Counted from the first letter of the stretch, positions 22,013 through 36,500 are shown. The stretch: 64,000 bases of DNA from Grifola frondosa (GCA_001683735.1 LUGG01000001.1:2480001-2544000); one strand, 5' to 3'. A program made the numbers and translations. The notes: generated by a model not told the origin, from the sequence alone.

Positions 22013-24297
22013 ATGTCCATGAAGTTCATGGCCGCCGACACTGGCGACTCGTCCATTTCTATCCCCCTCGGCATTACTATTGGTCTGTTAGCTTCATTCA
22101 TTCAGTCCTTAGGCTTGACTATCCAGAGGAAGAGCCATGTCGTAAATCAAGCGTTACCAGAGGAGTTCAGGACGGTCGAACACCGCAGACCGTGCGTTTG
22201 TCATTCTTATTGCCACCACGACGCACTCACACCTCCACACAGATTATGGCTGGTGGGATTTTGTGCGTATCATGCAGTCTTCCTCTGAATGGTTGATCTC
22301 ATTCTCATATAGCGATATTCATATCTTCCAATTTATTTGGCTCCGTCTTCCAGATCGCCTCGCTTCCTGTTGTCATCCTCGCCCCCCTCGGCGCAGTTTC
22401 ACTCTTGTGGAATGCCTTTTTTGCGCGCTTTCTCCTCGGTGATGTCTTCTCGCCTTGGATGTTCCTTGGGACCCTCCTCATCGCTGGCGGTGCCGTCCTC
22501 ATTGCCATCTTTGGCATCGTCCCAGAGCCCACTCACTCACTAGAAGATCTACTTCGGCTCTTCAGCCGTCCCGCCTTCATTGCGTACTTCTCACTGCTGG
22601 GATTTGCAGTGCTCGTATGTCTTGTAATTGTAAGCATCATCTCAATTTCGGCTTCCATTCCTCCGCTGACATGCGGCTCGTAGACTCATGTAGTCGAGTA
22701 CTCCTACACAAGACGCATCGCGCTCCCAGACATCAGCCCTGCTCTATCACCTCTCACAGTGCCGACTACTGCACCGTCTCTACTCACAACAGCCACCACC
22801 GCGACCACTGCTGCGGACCCCGCCACCACTGAACGCACACCTCTTATAGACCGGAAGCCCCGCTCTATTATCCGATCCAAATCCCCCTCTCCTTCTAGCT
22901 CTATCCATTCCCTCATATCGAGCCCTCTTTCTTTCGCTGACAAGTCCCCGCGCACGCCCATATTTCTAGCCTCGTCGTATGCATCCTTTTCGGGGATCAT
23001 CTCTGGCATGTGCCTGCTCTTTGCCAAGAGCGGCGTGGAGCTGCTCATTCTCACATTTAGCGGGGATAACCAGTTCTGGCGGTGGCAAGCATGGGTGCTG
23101 GTTCTTGGTCTCGTCATCTTTGCATTGCTTCAGCTGTGGTACATGCACAAAGGACTCGTCCTTGCGGATCCAACGTTGGTTTGTCCTCGTGAGTGATCAT
23201 TAGTCTAAAATGCTCTCTATGCTTACGGCATCCCGAATAACAATCGTAGTGGCATTCTGCTTCTACAATCTATCCTCCATCCTAAATGGCCTTGTCTACT
23301 TTGACCAATTTTCTCTCTTGTCAACCACACATCTCCTTCTAGTTCTTCTTGGTATATTCGTCCTCCTTGCCGGTGTATGGGTTGTTAGTTTCCCGCCCAC
23401 TGGCGGGTACGGCGTCGACATCGGCTCTTGGACCGAAGGCGAGGAGCCCACGGTAATGGAAACAGCAGAGGAAACCGAGAGCGAGACTCGCCCAATGCAA
23501 ACCTCTATCCAGGAGGATGAAGAGCTGTTCAGGAAATATACGACGACGAGCCGCTGCCCATGCAAGGCGGGCACCAACGTGCGTATACGCAGCCAACCCG
23601 TGGACGTTCCGACTCTCAGGCAGGGCTAGGTCTGCGCATCGTCACGACGCCCCCGACCCCGATTGCGGCGCCACAGATCTCTCCGTCGCTCACCTCCCCC
23701 ACGACCTCTCGCGCGCGGCCACGCCCCCAGCCACATGCACGGGAGCAGACGGACATCTCGATGCTCTCCAGCGTCCCCCGCCGCGCACGCTCGTCGTACA
23801 CCGCAAGCACGAGCGCGACCGCGCCTGTTGGGCGGCACCGGAGGCGCACAGTTGCGACGTCGTCGTCTGGCGCGCCGCAATTCCCGCTGCCGCTGTCGCC
23901 GAGCACGTCGGGGCTGGGTGGGTTCTCTATTGGGCTGTCGCCGATGAGCCCTGGGTTCTCACTCGTGCCGAGGGCCCGCCGCCGTGCGTCGGCTGCGCTG
24001 AATGGCAGCGGGGTGAGGGACAGTTTTGCGAGCGCGGAGAGGGAGGGGCTCTTGGCTGGTTCGGGGCTCAGTGCGTCCCCGGAGCTCAGGCCGTCGAAGA
24101 TGAGGCGGGCGGTGAGTGATGGGGGTGTTGGGTCGCATGAGAGTGCGGAATGGGTGGGGGAGGGCTTCAATAGAGATAGAGAGGGAGACTTGGAGAGGGA
24201 TGCGGACGACGGAGAGGCGGAGGTTCTTGGGAGGGCGCGCCGTGCGAAGGGGCGGTGGAAGTGGGTCCGTGGCATGTTCTCCAGCGCAAACCGTTGA
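22013..24297 (+). CDS. NIPA-type magnesium transporter (DUF803 family)
   Basis: A multi-pass membrane transporter of the NIPA/DUF803 group, linked to Mg2+ uptake in animals and plants. Exons: 22013-22191, 22243-22262, 22313-22629, 22684-23188, 23250-24297 (about 689 aa). Membrane segments begin with ITIGLLASFIQSLGLTIQRK, then FQIASLPVVILAPLGAVSLL, FLGTLLIAGGAVLIAIFGIV, a mid-protein polar insert rich in Thr/Ser/Pro, and further segments including VLVLGLVIFALLQLWYMHKG, where DUF803 proteins carry their last helices. The long Ser/Arg-rich cytosolic tail is typical of fungal members. The second exon is only 20 nt. One G is missing near 23532-23533; restoring it links FR to EIYDDEPLPMQGG and the tail. 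The exact first Met is uncertain (also Met at 22019 and just downstream). Confidence 0.88.
22243..22262 (+). other. 20-nt exon in the NIPA gene
   Basis: Flanked by CACACAG and GTGCGT, it supplies the codons for Leu-Trp-Leu-Val-Gly-Phe plus one base on each side. It is needed to join the first membrane helix region to the next exon in frame. Confidence 0.8.
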
Positions 24298-25792
24298 GTT
24301 TGGCTGCGGGCGCGTTCGCTCGCTCCTCGGTGTGATTGGATTGGATTTGTGCGACATATATATACATATACCGTGCGTGATACGCGGACATTATTTCACG
24401 ATATATACCACCTCTGCTTGACATTTACGGTGCAAGTAAGTGCTTATTAAAGGGTTGGTTTCGGTTCTCTTGCTGAAGAGCGCTGAAGGCTAGACCAGGG
24501 GCAGTGCGTCCTGCAGCTTCCCTGCCTGCTTCTGTTCGTCCCTGTCCTGAGTGGTGACGTCGACATGAGCATGGCAGCGATTAGGCCACCTCAACGTTAA
24601 GAGTGTTTTCAAAGATGGTCATGATATCCTGGACTGACTGGGCTTCGAGCAGAATCATTGTATACCATATATACACGACAAACAAATTGTGCAGTGAAGA
24701 CGTCCGGCGGATCAAAATATTTCAAAAGTGGACAGCCACAGACAGCCACGGAGTTAGTGAAATCAAGGCCCAAAATGGAGAACACTCGGAATATAGACAG
24801 AGTGAGAAAACAGACATGAAAGCGAATCATCTCCGTGCGAGCATCATGTGTCTGAAGACAGCGAAGGAAGATTAAATGCGCTAGGTGCAAGGGAAGAGCG
24901 GAGATGGACCAGAAGCACGAGTCCATACGACTGGGGGCGGAGAAGTATTTGAGAGCAGCGTCTATAGAGCACATGATACCATAACGACCGGCGTGTGGAT
25001 ACAGAGGCGTTCTCAGGCGTGAAGGGGGAATGGATGACTGTGCGCCGATGTGACGCGGAGGGCGAGCGCCGCGGAAGAGGAATATGATGGGATGACGAGC
25101 ACGGGTACGAGCTCGGCCGTCGCAGTGTCGCAGCCGTCGTGGATACTGGCGAGCAGCGACCCTGGTGCGGCGCTGACGGCGTTGAGCGCGCTATGGCCCG
25201 GGATGATCACACACTCGGATAAATTGCCCAAATCGGGGCCTATTGATCCCGGTAAGTGGAGGATCGGCAACATGGATCTCGATCAGCGAGATACGCGAGT
25301 GCTTCTCGCGGCTGTCCACGTGACCGCGAAGAGCGCGAATAGCTTGTCGAGTGCGCATCAAGCGGCGTCCCCTTAGCAGGCCGTGTTCGATGTCCCCAGC
25401 CATGCCGTGACGCGGGGCGACGCAAGAACGACAGGGCGTGTTGATGGTTGAGAAGGGCGGCTGGAGCGCGGCGGAGGAAGAGGACGGAAATGAGAGGAGG
25501 AGCGTGGGAGCAGGAATGAAACGCGCATCTTGAATCTGAGGGGGAGAAAGATGCAAGCGGATAGGCGTATTGGAGAAGAGGGCAACTTAGCAGAGCTTAG
25601 CTAGCTTGGATTACGGGGAGGGCGCACAGGGCCAGGGCAATCCCTCGCCTATTCGTATTCGTGTTTTCTGTTCCACTTCTCCTTCTCTCTTTTCAAGGCT
25701 GTCCCTGCTGTCCTTGCCCCACTCTCTCTCTCCCAGTTTCTTCCTGTCTGTTCTTTACCCCTGCATTCGCGTGGGCTTCGCGTAATCCCATC
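24298..25792. other. Intergenic region without a supported gene
   Basis: About 1.5 kb between the NIPA stop and the DENN gene start. Overlapping frames of 90-120 codons occur on both strands around 25010-25560, but none has recognisable motifs, splice structure or composition that would justify a call. The stretch just before 25793 is pyrimidine-rich, as expected of the DENN promoter. Confidence 0.45.
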
Positions 25793-28700
25793 ATGCAACC
25801 TCGCACAAGGGCAAACCCGCCCGTGCAGCCTCTCGCGGTCTCTGCAACTCCCCTCATTGGAGAGAAGATACTCAAGTCACACTGGTCAGACGAAGAACAC
25901 CAACATGCTCATCGCTCTATCCTGTCCTCTACTCTCTCCCGCAGGCCGACACAAAAATCTAACTTGAGCCTCAGGTCTGCCGCCAGCAGCAGCTTTCCAA
26001 AGCAAGATCAGCAGACCATCCCGACAAGGCCTAACACTTCGCGCGTCCCCCGGCCCATTCCAGCGCCTGACCCGATCATTACCATCTCCGCTTCTTCCAA
26101 CATCAACAACGCCAACGCCAACCCCGAGAGCAGCTCATCCCCCGACCTTGACGACGACCTCGACTACGTGACCGTCGATCTCCCCGTCGACGAAGCAGCC
26201 TCCGTCATATCCGTTCGTCCAGACAAAGCTGCCCGCGTTCTCGGTATCAGACATAGAAAGAGCATGGAACCCATCCCCGCTTCCAACCGCAACTCCCTCG
26301 CTTCCAACCGCTCTGCTCCCCCTTCCGTCAGTGCTCCCCCGCCTCCCGCTGGCCCCACCCTCCCTCTTGCTTCTCTCTATGTCGTCTCTGGTTTGCCCAA
26401 AAGTCCCCATACATGGACTCTCGCTGATCCCGACTCTGTCATGGGTCTGCATCACAACGAGGGCGCAGTCGGGAGGTGGTGGAGACCCGAGGTCCTCGGC
26501 AGCACGGTCAGTCCCGGTGCGGGAGGCGGGAAACGCAAGAAGAAGGGGAAATCCGACGATACCTCAACCATGTTCAGCAGCTCGGCCCATCTCAACAAGC
26601 AGGAAGTCGGCAAGATGCTGTCCAAGGCTTTAAAGGTACGTCGCTGCGCATTCGCGCGACCGACCCAACTTGAACCATCTCACTCACCGGCGCACGTAGC
26701 TCTCCTTCACGCGCGAGGTTGAGATTATCGCGTCGACTCTGCAGCCCGCGTCAACCGTGCACAACTTCACGTTCACTCTCCCCGCGCCCTCCACTCCGCT
26801 CGCGTCTAGTCCCTCCACCGACGTCCTCCGCGCATCCGTCCTCTCTGCGACCTCCGACCCCCAGTCCATGGTTTCCTACGCTTATCCATACACGGACGAC
26901 CCCTTCTCAAGGCACGCCCGGCCCTCGTCTGCGTACCTCGGCCCTCCTTCGGGCTTCCTCACTCCACACGGACACACCGCTGGCGCGCGGTCCCCAGATG
27001 CAGGCGTGGGCATGAAGAGCGGCGCGAGCAACACGATCACATACCACGGCGTGTGCCTTACGGTGTGGTCCCACGCTGACGCGGAGCGCACCGCGGCGAT
27101 TCGGCGCACGCTCGAGGCGGGCCGTGCGCGCAAAGAAAGCGCACAGTCGCTCATGGCTGCACGCATGAAGGGCCGACATCACAACTCCGACGCGAGCGTG
27201 TCGGGCGACCCTGCGATGCAGGCGAGACGTCGCGCCAAGATGAGCGCGCGGGGCCCGTGGGGAGGCGGCGCGACGACGGACGGAGAGACGGACATGGATT
27301 ATGAGACAGATGGAGAGGCGGGCGGGATCAGCGAGAGTGACTATGAGGTGGCGAGTACAGTGGGGCACACTCCCGGGGAGAGCACGCTGTTCTTGCCGGG
27401 CGACACGGTGTTCTGGTTGCCATACGCGTTGAGTGAGTGTGGTTTCTGTCTGAATTTGCGTCGAGTGAGCTGATCGGTGTGCATTAGCGCTGGTGTCGAG
27501 ATTCCCGATCTATGACCTCATGCGCGACTACCTCACGCTTTCTTGGGCCCGTTTCTCCAAGGACGTCCAGTCCCACACTTTGCAGATCAGCAAGATTCTC
27601 TCTCACCCTGCTCCGCGCCCCGGAGAGTTGGTACGGCTTGATGCATCCTCCGCACCAAACCACACGTCCTCCAGCGGACAGGTCGGTGGAGCAGAGACGA
27701 GCTTGGAGGTAGTCGCGCGTTTCCCTGGGGGAATGGACTTTGGGCGCGGTCTCGTCGACGTGAACTTCACCATGTGGCCGTTGTTCAAGTGCCTCAACAT
27801 CGACAACATTCTGACCATCTGCGAGGTCCGTATATTCCCTCTCCATCATTCTAATCTTACATCGAAGTACTCACGCTCGCGCAGATCGCACTTGCGCCTA
27901 CGGGCCGCATCCTGTTCTACTCGCGGCATCCCGCCATCCTCGGCATCGCGGTGCTGACGATCAAGTACCTCGTCGAGCTGCGCGGCTGGAACGGCGTCGC
28001 ACTCTCCGCAGTGCACTCCCGCGACGCAAAGATCTACATCGACGATCCCGGCCCGTGGATAATGGGCCTCGCGACCGAGGCGCGCTACAGCGTTCGGCCG
28101 CCCCCGGAGGTCTGCGTCGTGGATCTGTGAGTGCCATTTATGTGATTGTTTATGGCAGGCGTTGCTCACGAGTTGCTAGGGATATTAATTATCTGAACTG
28201 TCCGTCGCCCCCGCCCGGGATCGTCTCGGCCAAACAGCAACGCGATAGGTATCGGCAGAAGCTTTTGGCGGCATTCGAGCCGCATTATCACCCCGACCAC
28301 TGTGTTCCTAGGTGCGCCCTTATGCATTTTCGTCGAACTTTAGACGCTGATGCTCTCGAAGTGAGTTCAAGGAGGCCTTCCCGGCGGGCAGGTTCAGGCC
28401 TGTGTGCAAGATCCAGGCAAAGAGAGGCGCTGCGTCAACCGCCGTTGCCGACATGGTGAAGCCGCCTGAGTGGTGGCATTCTACGCGTATCATCCAGGCA
28501 TTCGACAGCGTGCTCCAGGATAAGGTAGCCTTTCATGTCTGCGATAACGACTTCTGCTTACCTCTTGAACTCTTCGTCGATAGATGAAGAAACCTTCTTT
28601 GCTGAAGCGCATCAGCTCCTTCGGCACCGCGCGGCCGCTGCCGCGACTGTCAGTCGCAGAACAGCACATCCAACTGTCGATCCGGAAGCGCGCATCCGCG

Positions 28701-30313
28701 TTCGTCGACGCGCGGGACGACCTGGAGACGAAGATCGGGCGCCTCTCGCGCCGGCTGAACTTCCTGATGACGGAGTCGGACCTCTGGCGCGACAAGTTCG
28801 TCACGTTCGAGCAGTACGCGGAGAAGCTGAGCGTGGAGGCGAGCGACCTGCGCGCGAAGATCGGCAAGGAGCAGCGCGAGACGAAGCGGCTGTCGAGCAT
28901 GATCACGATGACCACCGCGGAGAAGGCCAAGCTCCAGAACCGTGCGTGCCATCATTATATCTCTTCCGTTTTGAGTCGGGGTGCGAGTGGCTAACGCGTG
29001 GTTTGTGGCAGAGCTCTGTGATACGGAGACGGCGCACAAGGAGGCGCTGAAGGAGCTGGAAAACATGCGCGAGACGATGGAGAGGATGGAGGAGGAGCGC
29101 GCGGAGATGATTGCGGAGGTGGAGGCGCAGATCGAGCGCGCGCTCGCGTCGATGGCCGTCGACGTCGACGACTCTGACTATGGCTCGCGACCGAGCAGCC
29201 GCCTATCGTCGAGGTCCGCGCCGGCCACGACGTTCCGCCGGCCGAGCGACCCGCGCGCACGCCCGCTCCGCTCGTTCAGCACGGAGTCGACGCTCGCGGA
29301 GTCGTATGCGGGCGACGCGCGGGATGATTTCTCCGTGAAGACGGACCGTGTCACGAGCACGGTGCTGGAGGAGGACGAGGAGGAGGACGACGTGCTCTCG
29401 CAGAAGAAGCAGAAGCGGTTTTCCGCTGTGCATGATGAGATGCAGGACGGGATGAAGGCTATGGACGAGGGGATTAGCCAGAAGAGCGACAAGATCGCCC
29501 AGAAGGTGCTCCAGATCCAGCGCAAGGTAGGAGATGGTCAGCGTAGCAGATTGTGTATCGCTGATCTCCATTTTTTGGGCAGCTTGAATCTGCGTTGGCT
29601 GCGGATGCGTATCGACGCTCGCTGGAGAGCCAGGCTAGCGAGAGCGAGCTGTCGGAGCCTACGAAGGGCCGTTCACGCCACCGCAAGGGCAGCAGGGTTG
29701 GCAGCAGATCGGCCAGGAAGGGCAGGAACTTCACCAGCTCGCCGCCTGCCTCCGGTCGCAGCACCCCCGTTCGTCAGGCCACCCCTGCCACCATCCTTCC
29801 CGACGAAACTTTGGTTGCCTCTCCGACAGAGAGCGAGATGAAAATGACTCCCGAGGTCCAGTTAAAGGTGCCCCCGATCCAGATTATAACGAATCAGTCG
29901 CTCGATCAGCCAGGTTTGCGCGAAATCCCGTCGACGGCGTCGTTGAGCGCCATACGTCCCTTGTCTGTGGCGACGCCATCGACGCCGTCGCTCACGCCCA
30001 GTACCAGTGCCGCCACTGATGATGAGGAGACGGACTTCCAGAGCGCGTATTCCGCCAGCCCTCGGGCAGCTATGGGAGCTTCGAGAATTATGCCGTCAGA
30101 GCGCACGAGGCGAGCGATAGCGACCTGGGGACTCCCACGTCGGTGGGCAAGGATTGTCTTGGTGAGTTCGCCAGCGGCCAGGAGGCGCTTTTCAAGGGAA
30201 GAGAACGTGTCTCCAGTACGAGCACTGCGACTGGTCCCAGGATTCACTCGAGCAGCAGCGCCAGCGAGGATACCGTAATAAATGCTCGTTCTGCCGCTAC
30301 GGCCGGTTGGTAG
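25793..30313 (+). CDS. DENN-domain protein with C-terminal coiled coil
   Basis: DENN proteins act as exchange factors for Rab GTPases in membrane traffic. Exons: 25793-26635, 26700-27432, 27488-27825, 27885-28126, 28180-28311, 28362-28524, 28584-28941, 29012-29526, 29583-30313 (about 1351 aa). A disordered N-terminus is followed by a uDENN-like part (LPLASLYVVSGLPKSPHTW; YHGVCLTVWSHADAE). The central DENN core has LFLPGDTVFWLPYALTLVSR, LTICEIALAPTGRILFYSRH and WIMGLATEARYSVRPPPEVC, then a dDENN-like segment. A coiled coil follows (RRLNFLMTESDLWRDKFVTF to MRETMERMEEERAEMIAEVE), then a Ser-rich tail. One G is missing in the GGG at 30064-30066; correction gives the terminal frame ending ATAGW. 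Which Rab is served is unknown. An upstream Met at 25661 is judged leader sequence. Confidence 0.87.
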
Positions 30314-30569
30314 ATTGGTTCTTGCAGGGCATACCACGTCTCTTGATATTTATTCATTCAGCTTATATCCCTGGTTGACTTCGTTCGTTCGTCCTTTCGC
30401 ATTTGTTTTAGATATCCAGACCACCTGCCTTATGTTCTTGGTTCGCTGCATCATCATTATCCCTTAATTCATATATTCATTGTGGCCATGGTACGTGTAC
30501 ACTGGTCTACATTGCACATTACACACACTATCAGTACACTTTACTTCCGTCTGCGATCGTGTCTACATT

Positions 30570-33500
30570 TCATGAGTCCATTCGTCGTCTAGCATTGAAC
30601 GCTTTGACGACCGATGCTACTTGGGAGAAAAACCACGTCTGAGAGCTCTTGTCGGGTATGAAGACGAATTTGTCAAACTCCTTTCCTGCCTTGTGCGCGA
30701 ACTTGATGCCGGTATCCTCGATAGTAACTCCTTGAACGTTGGTAAACGGCAATTCCCATTCAAGGTGGAGTTTCGTTGACCAGAACGAAAGAACCTTGGA
30801 TGAGGTGAGAAGTACCACGTTGTCACCACCCGGTAGATCTGCAGGCCCGTGAGTGGGTACGAAGAATCAGAGATGGGCGGTGGCCTCTCACTGATATGTG
30901 CCACGTATGACTCGTCGCGATAGGTGCCTTGCTCGAGATCTTTCATCCAATATTGTCCCAATGCTTCACGTTCGGAATATGGCTGATGGTGAGGTGAGTA
31001 TATGCGCCCCAAATAAGAATTTCAGCTCACAATGAGAACAGCATCAGCGGGGATTAGCCGAGGCTATACGGTAAAAAGACCACCTGAGTTATATCACAAA
31101 AGGGAAGCATGCTAACACTTACGAGTCGGACACGATCTCTAGCCGGATTATCAAACACGGTGGTAGTATTCCTGATACCTACAGTAGATAGTTAGAATGT
31201 GAGGCAGTTCAGAAACAATTCCAGCGCACCTTCGCTGAGATTGGAAGCGAAATCAAAGACACCAATTACGGGTTTGGTCACGGCACTTTCAATGATACAT
31301 GTTCAGCCAAGCTGCCGCTATGAGGGGCATAGTCACATACCCAATCAAACCTTTCCCGACGCCTTTAAAGAAACCTTTAGCCCCTTCCGATTCGGCACCT
31401 TCTATTGGTTTCATCTAAGATTTCCTCAGTTTAATGCAACAGCTCAGCAGAATTCTCCACTTACTAGGACCCCTTCTATGCCACTAGCCACACCATCGAC
31501 CAACGCCTCCGCTCCGGCAGTGACTCCGTATCTAGAACAAGTTATTGCAAGGCGATGCGATATTAGGCAGGTCAACGTACATAGCATGCCGTGGTCGATT
31601 GCGCCTTTGATTCATGCGGCGACGCAATTGATACTCGGAATCGAAGGTAAGTGGCGGATAGGCCTGTTGCAATGTAAGAAATTAGCATGAGCCAGAAAGT
31701 GCGCTTGAAGCCGATATTTACCTTTGCCAACACTACTAGTGAACTTCGTGACACTATCTGACAACCCAAAGACGGTTTTCTTGACGAAGCTAGCCGCGCC
31801 CTATACAGGTCTTAGCACTCATAATCTCTATTTTGTCACCCACTCTCACCTTGGCAATGCTAATGCCGAGTTCCTTGTTACCATGCATGACAACGCCGTT
31901 GAAAGGCTCATAGAAGATATCCGCAACGCCAGAGCTGACGTTGGTGAAAAGTCCCACAGGGTTCCCAATGAAATCAGCAGATCCTAGAATACGATATAGT
32001 TGACGAAGAACTTCTTGGCGATAATGGTGCGTTATTCGATCTTGCAGGTCCGGCAGGGTCAATCGCATATCCTTGATGGCCAATGCATTCATTTCCAACG
32101 ATGCATCGTTAACGTTGCCAACTGCCATGGTTATTGCGTTGACCACAACTGCGAAGGGACTTCGGAGACTGAGCCTGCACAATGTCAGTTCGTCGCAACG
32201 TTCTTCACTGTTCAACCTACTTGTCCTCCCCGCTGACCCTCTCGGTACGCATAAACGAGATAGACAGCATGATCGGTTGCAATTCGAGCACTTCGAAATA
32301 TAGATCTTCTCCGCTTGCTGCTCCGTGCGGCTCGGGGATATCCTGCGGATGTTGTATGAGGATACTATTAAATACTTGTGAGCCTGCATATCATCCATTT
32401 ATGCGGACAACATACTCTTCCTGTCCTTCATCCCAAGATGCGCCCTTGATTTTGGTCAAATCATACAACGCAAAGAGGAAATCTTCATCGGCTTCAACAG
32501 TCAACGCTTGCAACAAAATCGAGCAATATTTGACAAACAACACTCCATGCTCTGACGGGTCCGGATCAGTTTATCTATAAGCTCATTCATTTTGACAAGC
32601 CTACCTTGATCCTTAAGCCATATGACGGAGCCTTGCACGCTTGGCAGAGACGCAACACCTTTCCTCTCCTGAGAGATCGGAGTAGGCTGGAGGACAACAG
32701 GAAAGAGTGCGTCGTGTAATTGATTATCGATCTGAATATTGCCACACGAAAGATTGACGGCCTGGGACACCTCGCTATCCGCGTATTCGAAGTTCAAAGC
32801 ATTGACGGAGAGATAGATCACTTCTACCATCTTCCTATTGACCAGAAAGACGCCTATGCCTTGGAAGTCTATAGCTACCGTTAGGTAGGGGGAACCTCTT
32901 CTTGAATGGCCTCAAATGCATCCTGACTGGTAGTAGTGCTCATAGTATCTTGTCGTGCCAAGGAGATCGTGTTGCGTCGTTTCGGTTTGTACAAGCTAAA
33001 CTCTGCATCGTAGTTGCTGATCCGCAGGATCTGCTTGTGCGACCCTACTCGAACATCCAGAGACACAATTCTAGTGCCATCTTGAGCCTATGCGTGGCGA
33101 GTCAGAAGATGACGTGGTTCGAATAATCCACTACATACCGAGAATCTGAATGGCATAAGGTCACCAATTTCCATGATGTCAACCGCGCGGCGGGAACTAT
33201 TCATGGAAAATACTATCCTCTTCTCTCTTGCCGCAGGATAGTCCCATGCATAGTCCACTTTTGTCTTGCTAGGCACCGTATAGGTAGGAACAGACTTCGA
33301 TGAAGGTCCGGAATCAACGTGGATATGATCCTAAAAAAGCTTCAGACTCTGCAACAAGCAAGAGTAGACAACACAAACAGTTTGATAAAATACGAAGGAA
33401 TAGTCGCTGTCATTCTCAATAGTGAATGGCCATCCTTCACTCGCTGGTGCGATGAATACGAAGATCGTCGATCCTTCGATCTTGACATCGGCCTGCATGA

Positions 33501-36500
33501 GGTGCATCGTTGGACGATCTCCAGCGACTCGCAGGCGGAAATGCACTGTGCCGATGTTTTCGATGTTGATGGGTGCAGACCTGAAACACTGATGTGAGCT
33601 TCCCCATAGTTTGAACGCAGTGGTGAAACACACCATTGAGCATTGAGTCCTGGAACAGCAATCGTAGAAGTTTGTCTTCTCCCACTCGGATGAAATGCAA
33701 GGAGCAACGTTCCCCAGGTTCAATGGTCGCACGACCTCGGGGCGCAACACCATGTTCGCGAAAGGTGATGGGCTCAGAAAAGTCATTCTTGATGATGAAA
33801 CGAGGAGTCAATGTGATAACCTTCGTCAACTTGTATTTTCCTAAACCCTCGGCCCATGATAACCCAACGTGAATTTCTTCAGATCTCTGAGTTTGTGAGG
33901 CGATCACTAATCGGGTATCGGCGGAAGGCGCATCTAAGCTGACAGTCTGTACAAATCGTCATTGTCGGTCGAGGATATCAATGTTTTATAATGACAATAC
34001 CTGCGACCACATGGATTCACCAACTCTGAAGTTGAACTCTTTTCCTTGGTCTGTTGGATGAGATAACACTAATGCGGAGGAATGTTAATGTGATCATCGT
34101 TATATAGATGTGACATAACTCACTGTATGGTATAGGTGTTGCAAGAACGTCTATATATGTATGCGAGATCTAAATAGTGAATTATGAACATAAGAGAAAA
34201 ACGAACCTGATCTTGTTTCGCCCGCAACATCCAAGGGTGCCCCTATTCGAGTGGCCCGTGAGGGTTTTACAGCGAACGGAAGACCAGTCTTGTTGATTAT
34301 GATATAAGGACAGTAGATCTGAACCTTGAAGGCACCGCCAGAGTTGGGATAATGCCTACAGAGCATGTTAACGAACATCGAGGAACATATAATCATGAAA
34401 GCCTTACACATAGTTCAATCTTAGGTCTAGCTTCCGGTCACCCGAATCCCTGAGGGTAAGCCGTCTCTCAACGTCGAAATCGGAGTTGCCATCAGTATTT
34501 ACGATAGCAAAATCGCTAGGCTTGAATACTAGAGTAAAGATAAGATGACCGGATCGGGCGAACATAGACAGGACGGACCTGTATCCTGCACATGCACATT
34601 CAAGAGGATTAGATGTCCGAGTTCAACAGAGTGAACTGGCATGACGCCTCCTTTGCGTAAATAGCTTCGCCAGTTCTGATCTGTATCTTTGTCGTAAATT
34701 CGGTACTCCAAGTTAAACGGCAAGAGATTCTCCAATTCAATGGGGGCGCGTAACTTCAGCGAAATTTTCGGATATTTTCTATCTGCTTATGAGTAATTGC
34801 ACCGCGGACATAGATATAAACCTACCGCGCGGCAATGTCATGCACATCAGTGTCCACCCAGGCTTGGAATCGGAATGCGGCCTCGTTCTGGTCAGCGTGA
34901 GGACATCGTATAGTAAAGCTCCTCTTTGAGAGAAGATCTTCCCATCGAATGGCCGGCGAGAATTTGTAACCAAAGCCCTCTTCGTGTTCAAATCAGTCAT
35001 TGCAAGAATACAACTTTTGCCGGGCAACTTACGATCTGGTGAAAGTCTGATTCTGCATTGACTTGTAGCCTCGATGGGAAGCGAGTAGTCTTGACCAGGC
35101 ACTACATTGTAGGTATAGGTTGAATGATCGAGGGAAATCGTGATTATGCAGACATACCTATTTTTTCCACTGGGTAAACCGGTTGCCCAGATTCATCTAC
35201 AAGTGTGAGCTCCAGTGGATATAGGGTCTGATTCTCGATCTTGTATGTGGACCGGAGAGTCACCACTTTGACATTATCCAGTACTTTGACTTCACACAAT
35301 AAGCGATGAGGCAAACTTCTCCGTCCGAGGCCGAAGGGAAAACGTGTATTCCCCCTCCCTGTCGACAGGTATACTGCGTAGATGTTCCCAGGACTTCCCA
35401 ATAATCTGCAATCCGTGCTGTTGTGTCCACTGGAGGAGACGTGCTGCAGAGAATATGTGCATTGGCTGACAGCGGGTGATCCATTGAAAACGGATAACCC
35501 ACCTCTCGCATAGTCTTCCAGTCATCGAACCTCCAGTCGATGCTCTTCTCGTTCGCAATCTGTTTCGCCCCGTTGTCTTTGAGGGTTTTGCTCCCATCGG
35601 CGTCAGACCATACGTATAACGAATAGCCTGTACGATTTCGAATACGATAGGGGCATAACTTCCACGTGTTTTTTGAGAACTTGCTCGCCCTCTATTCCGA
35701 GCATCTTTGCGGTAGCAAGCGCAAGCTCAACGAACGTAGTTGTGATATTCAGATTGAGTCGTTCGCGAGCAGATATTGCCAATTTCATGCTTCCAGAAGG
35801 GCCTTCCTTAGCAATCTGTAGTAACTTAATACATGATCAAATAGTCAGAATGACATAACACTCACCGATGCAGTAAATATCCAAGGATCGATGACTGGAG
35901 AGGGTTTAGCAGGGTTAGGAAAATCGGGTAAAACAGACACTAACGAGGCTCCCAATGCGAGTTTGACAAGTTCCAATAACTGATGTGAACTGACAACGTC
36001 GATGTCGCTTGAAGCTTGATTCGTTGTCAGACTCTGCGTATTCGTTATGACAAACACTCACTTCTCCCGACCAATCTTTACATCCGAGTATGAATGGTTG
36101 ACTCGAAGATGCAGCATCGGCTGTTCATGCAGATCTCCAATGAGAACAAGGCGGAACCCGTCGAACGAACCCTTGAACTAGGGATAGTGACTTTGTGAGC
36201 CAGCTGCGGCAGCAAAAAATACCTCAGGTAAATACCTGTTCTCTCGAGATCAATACCCGACCATGACCAACGGGTTGAATTTTCGAGTTTGTCATCCGGG
36301 AAATCTTCCTGGAACCTGCTGGCAATGCCGGTCGGTCTGCATGGTTCCCCGTCTTGCCACCAGTAGCGCTTTCTCCTCCCATTGTTTGGCTCGATTCTCC
36401 GTAGAACTGGATCGCCTTGTTAACGATCGTAGTAATGAGGTTGATATCGCGATAGGAAGCGCGGAACACAATAGGCTTCATTGTGACTTCGATACCGGTG

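Noticed and set aside
23616..24275. A 219-codon minus-strand frame opposite the NIPA tail
   Set aside because: It mirrors the biased codon use of the sense-strand Ser/Arg-rich tail and has no independent support.
25010..25560. Overlapping frames of 86-121 codons on both strands upstream of the DENN gene
   Set aside because: No start context, splice structure or family resemblance; both strands are equally open, as is usual for GC-rich noncoding sequence.
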